Shown here piece by piece: positions 52,395 through 56,518 of a stretch of 56,518 nt of DNA. The stretch's first letter is position 1; the number at the start of each line of letters is the position of its first letter. The position numbers and the translations under genes are program-made. Source of the DNA: Pseudomonadota bacterium (GTDB lineage: Bacteria; Pseudomonadota; Alphaproteobacteria; Rhizobiales; Xanthobacteraceae); the NCBI GenBank assembly GCA_018242205.1, contig JAFECJ010000028.1, forward strand, positions 1 through 56,518, given 5' to 3'. The notes beneath the pieces were generated by a model that did not search any database, was not told the origin of the DNA, and saw only the letters and a list, made by a program, of their open reading frames with translations.

Positions 52395-53531
52395 ATGAGC
52401 AACACGAGCTTGTCCAAGACGGCTACCCGCCGCCGCTTTCTCGGCGGCGCCGCGGTCGCCGGCGTGGCGACGATCGCCATGCCTCATGTCTCGCGCGCGC
52501 AAACCGTGACCCTGAAGATGCAGAGCGGTTTCGGCCCGACCGATATCCTGAGCGATTACGGCCGCGATTACGTCGCCAAGGTCAACGCCATGGGCGGCGG
52601 CCGCTTGAAGATCGACTTTCTCAACTCCGGCGCGGTGGTGAAACCGTTCTCGGTGATGGACGCGACATCGACCGGCGTGCTCGACGCCAACTGGAGCGTT
52701 CCGGCCTATTGGTATGGCAAACACCGCGCGGCGTCGCTGTTCGGCACCGGCCCGGTCTATGGCACGAACGCCGACCAGTATATGAGCTGGTTCTACTACG
52801 GCGGCGGCGACAAGCTTTATCGCGAGCTGACCCAGGACGTGCTGAAGCTCAACGTCGTCGGCTTCTTCTCCTTCGCCATGCCGACCCAGCCGCTCGGCTG
52901 GTTCAAGAAGGAGATCAAGGGGCCGGAAGACTTCAAGGGCCTGAAGTATCGCACCGTCGGACTGGCGTCGAACGTCATGCAGGCGATGGGTGCCAGCGTC
53001 GCCCAGCTCCCGGGCCCGGAAATCCTGCCGGCGATGGAAAAGGGCGTCATCGACGCGTTCGAGTTCAATAATCCGACCTCGGACAGTCGTTTCGGCGCGC
53101 AGGACGTCGCCAAGAACTACTACCTTGGCTCGTACCACCAGGCCTCCGAAGCCATCGAAGTGGTCTTCAACAAGGCCAAATACGATGCTCTGGCCAAGGA
53201 ACAGCAGGAGCTTCTCAAGATCGCCGTACAGGCGACGTCCGCTGACGGCGGTTGGAAGGCTTCCGACATCTACTCGAACGATCTGCAAACCCTGATCAAC
53301 AAGCACGGCGTGCAGGTGAAGCGCACTCCGGTGTCCGTCTTCAAGGCGCAGCTTGCGGCCTGGGACAAGGTGGTCGGCGATATCTCGGCCGACTCCGCGC
53401 AGGGGCCGATGATCAAGAAGATCCTCGAGAGCCAGAAGGCTTACGCCAAGCGCGTCGCCTTCTATGCGATCAACAACGAGGCCGACTTCAAATCCGCCTA
53501 CGAACACTATTTCGGGCCCATGAAGGTCTAG
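52395..53531 (+). CDS. TRAP transporter solute-binding protein (DctP family)
   Basis: 378 aa from the ATG at 52395 (GGGAGGG upstream; the longer frame has no signal). A twin-arginine signal, ATRRRFLGGAAVAGVA, precedes the mature QTVTLKMQSGFG. Conserved DctP blocks: VYGTNADQYMSWFYYGGG, PLGWFKKEIKGPEDFKGLKYRT (about 165-186) with the carboxylate arginine, and AFEFNNPTSD. The last two resemble alpha-keto-acid/lactate binders of the TakP group, so a 2-oxo or hydroxy acid is likely. The permease genes dctQ and dctM follow. Confidence 0.94.
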   Translation: MSNTSLSKTATRRRFLGGAAVAGVATIAMPHVSRAQTVTLKMQSGFGPTDILSDYGRDYVAKVNAMGGGRLKIDFLNSGAVVKPFSVMDATSTGVLDANWSVPAYWYGKHRAASLFGTGPVYGTNADQYMSWFYYGGGDKLYRELTQDVLKLNVVGFFSFAMPTQPLGWFKKEIKGPEDFKGLKYRTVGLASNVMQAMGASVAQLPGPEILPAMEKGVIDAFEFNNPTSDSRFGAQDVAKNYYLGSYHQASEAIEVVFNKAKYDALAKEQQELLKIAVQATSADGGWKASDIYSNDLQTLINKHGVQVKRTPVSVFKAQLAAWDKVVGDISADSAQGPMIKKILESQKAYAKRVAFYAINNEADFKSAYEHYFGPMKV

Positions 53532-53549
53532 GCGCGCGCAATCTCTATC

Positions 53550-53582
53550 GCCGGGGCGGCGCAACCGCCCCGGCGGCATTTT
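53550..53582 (+). terminator. dctP-dctQ intercistronic hairpin
   Basis: GCCGGGGCGG (53550-53559) pairs with CCGCCCCGGC (53565-53574) around CGCAA and is followed by GGCATTTT. It probably acts as a partial terminator or 3' stabiliser that lets the binding protein be made in excess over the permeases. Confidence 0.7.
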
Positions 53583-53606
53583 GTGGCACAAGGGGCGGGG
53601 CTTTCC

Positions 53607-54212
53607 GTGGAACGGGTTCTGCTGTTTATCGACCGGCTCAGCGCCGGAGTCGGCAAGGCGTTCGGCTGGTGCATCGTCATCATGACGCTCGGCACCTGTT
53701 ACGAGGTATTCGTGCGCTACGTACTGAGCGCACCGACCAACTGGGCATTCGACCTTTCCTATTTCATGTATGGCGCGCTGTTCATGATGGCCGGCGCCTA
53801 TACTTTGTCGCGCAACGGCCACGTCCGCGGCGACGTCGTCTACCGCATGATGCCAGTGCGGGTGCAGGCCTCGATCGACCTCGTCCTCTACATCATTTTC
53901 TTCATTCCGGGGTTCGGCGCGCTGCTCTGGTACGGCATCCCCTACGCCCACATTTCCTGGCAGATACACGAGGTCAGCATCTACAGCCCGACCGGCGCGC
54001 CGGTATACCCGCACAAGACACTGATCCCGATCGCCGCCTTCTTCATGCTGGTGCAGGGCTTTGCCGAAATCGTGCGCTGCATCGTGTGTATACGCGACGG
54101 CGTGTGGCCGGCGCGCCTGCACGATGTCGAGGAGATGGAGTCCGCCATCCTGCATGAGGCGGAGGATCGCCGTCGCATCGAAGACGAAATGCACGTTGGG
54201 GCCCGGCAATGA
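53607..54212 (+). CDS. dctQ: TRAP transporter small permease (DctQ)
   Basis: About 201 aa from the GTG at 53607; a GTG at 53583 would add 8 residues but begins right at the U-run of the hairpin. Four hydrophobic segments are seen, with the family's FVRYVLSAPTNWAFDLSYFMYG motif after the first (about residues 30-52) and RNGHVRGDVVYR after the second. The tail from about 175 is acidic and helical. Its stop overlaps the dctM start (ATGA), so the two permeases are coupled. Confidence 0.92.
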   Translation: MERVLLFIDRLSAGVGKAFGWCIVIMTLGTCYEVFVRYVLSAPTNWAFDLSYFMYGALFMMAGAYTLSRNGHVRGDVVYRMMPVRVQASIDLVLYIIFFIPGFGALLWYGIPYAHISWQIHEVSIYSPTGAPVYPHKTLIPIAAFFMLVQGFAEIVRCIVCIRDGVWPARLHDVEEMESAILHEAEDRRRIEDEMHVGARQ

Positions 54213-55534
54213 GCTTCACCAATCCGGAAGTCGGCATCATCCAGCTCGCCGGCTTTATCGTCATCATCCTGCTCGGCTTCCCCATCACGTTCACGCTCGT
54301 CGCGATGGGCGTGATCTTCGGCTACTACGCGATGGGGCCGCGCATCTTCGATCTGCTCGTCACCAATACCTACGATGTGATGTCGAACGACGTGCTGACC
54401 GCGGTGCCGCTATTCTTGTTCATGGGTTACATGGTCGAGCGGTCGAACATTCTCGACCGGCTGTTCTACTCGATCCAGATGGCGGCGCGCCGTGTGCCCG
54501 GCGCGCTGGCGGTGGCCACGCTCATCACCTGCGCGCTGTTCGCGACCGCGACCGGCATCGTCGGCGCCGTGGTGACGCTGATGGGACTTCTGGCGTTCCC
54601 CGCCATGCTCAAGGTCGGCTACGATACGAAGTTGTCGGCGGGCGTGATCTGCGCCGGCGGCTGCCTCGGCATCCTCATTCCGCCGAGCGTGCTGCTCATC
54701 CTTTACGGCGCGACGACGTCGGTTTCGGTCGTGCAGCTCTATGCCGCCGCCTTCATTCCGGGCTTCATGCTGGCGGGGTTCTATATTCTCTACGTGATCG
54801 TCCGCGTGATGATCAATCCGAAGCTGGCGCCACGGCCGCCGGAGTTCGACAGGCCGATCCCGTTCGGCGAAGTCGCCTGGGCACTGACCACCTCGTTCTT
54901 CCCGCTGGCGGTACTCATCCTGTCGGTGCTCGGCGCCATCCTGTTCGGCCTGGCGACGCCTTCGGAAGCGGCGGCGGTTGGTGCCGGCGGCTCGATCCTG
55001 CTGGCGGCCGCCTACAAGTCGCTGAGCTTCCAGCGCCTGAAGGAGGCGGTCTATCTGACCGCGCGCACTTCGGCGATGGTCTGCTACCTTTTCATCGGGT
55101 CATGGACCTTCTCGTCGGTATTCTCCTATCTCGGCGGCCACGAGGTGATCGAGCATTGGGTGCTGGCGGCGAACCTGTCCTCGACCGGGTTCCTGATCCT
55201 GACCCAGGTCATCATCTTCCTGCTCGGCTGGCCGCTGGAGTGGACCGAGATCATCATCATCTTCGTGCCGATCTTCCTGCCGCTGCTGAAGACCTTCAGT
55301 GTCGATCCGCTGATATTCGGCATTCTGGTTGCGCTCAACATCCAGACCTCGTTCAACACCCCGCCGATGGCTATGGCAGCCTACTATCTGAAAGGTGTGT
55401 CGCCGCCGCAGGTCAAGCTGACGGAGATATTCTCCGGCTCGTTGCCCTTCGTTTTCCTGGTGTTCCTGTCGATGACGCTGGTCTATATTTACCCGGCTAT
55501 CGCGTTGTGGCTGCCGCATATGCTCTACAAGTGA
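54209..55534 (+). CDS. dctM: TRAP transporter large permease (DctM)
   Basis: 441 aa with about 12 hydrophobic segments. The DctM hallmarks are FMGYMVERSNILDRLFYSIQM (about 70-90), ATATGIVGAVVTLMGL, GGCLGILIPPSVLLILYGATT (about 149-169) and the late NTPPMAMAAYYLKGV. It carries the sodium-coupled translocation pathway of the TRAP system. The start overlaps dctQ. The amidase gene follows by 27 bp, suggesting a shared operon and an amide-linked or amide-yielding substrate. Confidence 0.95.
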   Translation: MSFTNPEVGIIQLAGFIVIILLGFPITFTLVAMGVIFGYYAMGPRIFDLLVTNTYDVMSNDVLTAVPLFLFMGYMVERSNILDRLFYSIQMAARRVPGALAVATLITCALFATATGIVGAVVTLMGLLAFPAMLKVGYDTKLSAGVICAGGCLGILIPPSVLLILYGATTSVSVVQLYAAAFIPGFMLAGFYILYVIVRVMINPKLAPRPPEFDRPIPFGEVAWALTTSFFPLAVLILSVLGAILFGLATPSEAAAVGAGGSILLAAAYKSLSFQRLKEAVYLTARTSAMVCYLFIGSWTFSSVFSYLGGHEVIEHWVLAANLSSTGFLILTQVIIFLLGWPLEWTEIIIIFVPIFLPLLKTFSVDPLIFGILVALNIQTSFNTPPMAMAAYYLKGVSPPQVKLTEIFSGSLPFVFLVFLSMTLVYIYPAIALWLPHMLYK

Positions 55535-55561
55535 GCACGGCCTATTACGGGTGAGTTGAGC

Positions 55562-56518
55562 GTGACCGACGAGGAATTGACGGGGCTGACCGCGATCGAG
55601 GCGGCCGAGCACATCGCGAATGGCGACTTCAGCTCCGAGGAATATGTCGGCGCTTGCCTTGATCGCATCGCGGCGATTGACACCGAGGTGCATGCATTTG
55701 TGCATCTCGACCCCGACGCGGCGCTGGCGCAGGCGCGGGAAGTCGACGAGCGCCGGCGCAACGGCCAGCCGATGGGTCTCCTGCATGGCCTTCCGGTCGC
55801 CATCAAGGACATCTTTGACACCGCCGATTACCCGACCGAGTGCGGCGCGGTACCGCTGCGCGGCCGGCAGCCGACGCATGATTCGACCGTCGTGGCGCGA
55901 TTGCGCGAGGCGGGTGCGGTCATTATCGGCAAAACGGTGACCACCGAATGCGCCTACTTCTCGCCGGGGCCGACGCGCAATCCGCATGACCTGACACGGA
56001 CGCCCGGTGGCTCGTCGTCGGGATCCGCCGCGGCGGTGGCGGCAGCCATGGTGCCCTTCGCCGTCGGCTCGCAGACCAACGGTTCGGTGATCCGGCCGTC
56101 CGCGTTTTGCGGAGTCTATGGCGTCAAGCCGAGCCACGGCCTGATCTCGCGCCACGGTGCGTTGATGCTGTCGCAGACGCTCGATCATGTCGGCGTCATG
56201 GCGCGCTCGCTGGCCGACGCCGCGCTGATCCTCGAAGTATTGGCCGGTTACGACCCGGCTGACGGCGATACGCGCGCCGTGGCCTCGCCGGATTACCTCG
56301 AGCTGGTGGCCGAGCCACCACCGGTGCCGCCGCGTCTGGCTTTCGTGCGCACGCCGGTCTGGGACAAGGCCGACCCGGCGACCCAGGCCGCCTTTGCCGA
56401 ACTGGTGACGGGGCTGGGCGATCGGGTGACCGAGGTCGATCTGCCGGACGACTACGCCGCGGCCTGGGACGATCACCATGTCATCATGGCGAGCGACATG
56501 GCGCACAACCTCAATCCG
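55562..56518 (+). CDS. Amidase signature family enzyme, C-terminus beyond the window
   Basis: The first 319 codons from a GTG at 55562 are present and no stop occurs before the right edge. The N-terminus ELTGLTAIEAAEHIANGDFS is typical. The Ser-cisSer-Lys set is visible: the lysine in PVAIKDIFDTADYP (about residue 83), the cis-serine in TPGGSSSGSAAAVAAAM (about 149-165) and the nucleophile loop SQTNGSVIRPSAFCGVYG (about 172-189). The loop has TNGS where many relatives have TGGS. It hydrolyses an amide to a carboxylate. The substrate could feed or follow the upstream TRAP transporter. Confidence 0.92.
   Translation, partial: MTDEELTGLTAIEAAEHIANGDFSSEEYVGACLDRIAAIDTEVHAFVHLDPDAALAQAREVDERRRNGQPMGLLHGLPVAIKDIFDTADYPTECGAVPLRGRQPTHDSTVVARLREAGAVIIGKTVTTECAYFSPGPTRNPHDLTRTPGGSSSGSAAAVAAAMVPFAVGSQTNGSVIRPSAFCGVYGVKPSHGLISRHGALMLSQTLDHVGVMARSLADAALILEVLAGYDPADGDTRAVASPDYLELVAEPPPVPPRLAFVRTPVWDKADPATQAAFAELVTGLGDRVTEVDLPDDYAAAWDDHHVIMASDMAHNLNP

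Noticed and set aside
52335..54209. A 624-codon minus-strand frame opposite dctP and dctQ
   Set aside because: The forward genes have full family motifs and good ribosome sites. The antisense product has the biased composition of a shadow frame.

Overview
This window looks like chromosomal DNA of an alphaproteobacterium of the order Hyphomicrobiales (Rhizobiales), most like the Bradyrhizobium / Rhodopseudomonas / Pseudolabrys group. The basis is inference: high GC, the uvrC-pgsA-moaD-moaE gene order, short outer-membrane beta-barrels with a shared N-terminal motif, tripartite tricarboxylate (Tct) transport parts, TTG-N8-CAA (FNR/FixK-type) boxes and paired-palindrome intergenic repeats. No rRNA, tRNA, CRISPR array, transposase or integrase was recognised. 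Almost all of the window is ordinary, densely packed core and metabolic genes.

Layout. 1-2.6 kb: start of tctA, tctB, a ketopantoate-reductase-like gene and an exported L,D-transpeptidase. 2.7-4.8 kb: an atypical AT-rich patch. A 314-aa orphan gene sits between an intact trmO and a second, truncated 171-bp copy of the trmO 3' end. 4.9-10.7 kb: a methionine unit, an ArsR-methyltransferase fusion regulator with metF and metH, behind a palindromic operator and a leader hairpin. 10.7-13.5 kb: a putative FNR/FixK-controlled cluster of small exported proteins (His/Cys-rich, Gly/Met-rich, SHOCT, monohaem cytochrome c) followed by a YdcF-like protein. 13.5-19.3 kb: a 27-aa membrane miniprotein, a TctC-type binding protein, an extensin-like lipoprotein, ubiA with a coupled exported protein, and rsmE. 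19.3-19.9 kb: a gene-free block with strong ACGC bias and a cluster of GANTC sites. 19.9-24 kb: exported proteins, RNase T2, rlmJ, a cold-shock gene and a glutathione transferase. 24.1-26.6 kb: three tandem outer-membrane beta-barrel genes. 26.8-37 kb: a long co-directional run (pteridine-reductase-like SDR, uvrC, intradiol dioxygenase, pgsA, moaD, moaE, Vgb-like propeller, DUF1460, glucose dehydrogenase-like enzyme, GH15). 37-42 kb: NIPSNAP, a ThDP enzyme, TetR, then a GNAT plus universal-stress-protein unit with an FNR-type promoter, and a cytochrome c. 42-46.2 kb: glcDEF. 46.3-50.3 kb: a lysine-rich H1-like protein, a sterol-desaturase-family enzyme, a second ketopantoate-reductase-like protein and a TorF-type porin. 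50.4-56.5 kb: an SbmA/YddA-type ABC exporter divergent from a TRAP transporter operon (dctP, dctQ, dctM) that runs into a partial amidase.

Points most worth following are the trmO duplication with its AT-rich orphan gene, the FNR-boxed periplasmic metal/cytochrome cluster, the 27-aa miniprotein, the methionine leader, and the ACGC/GANTC intergenic block. Functions are assigned from remembered family motifs, without database searches.
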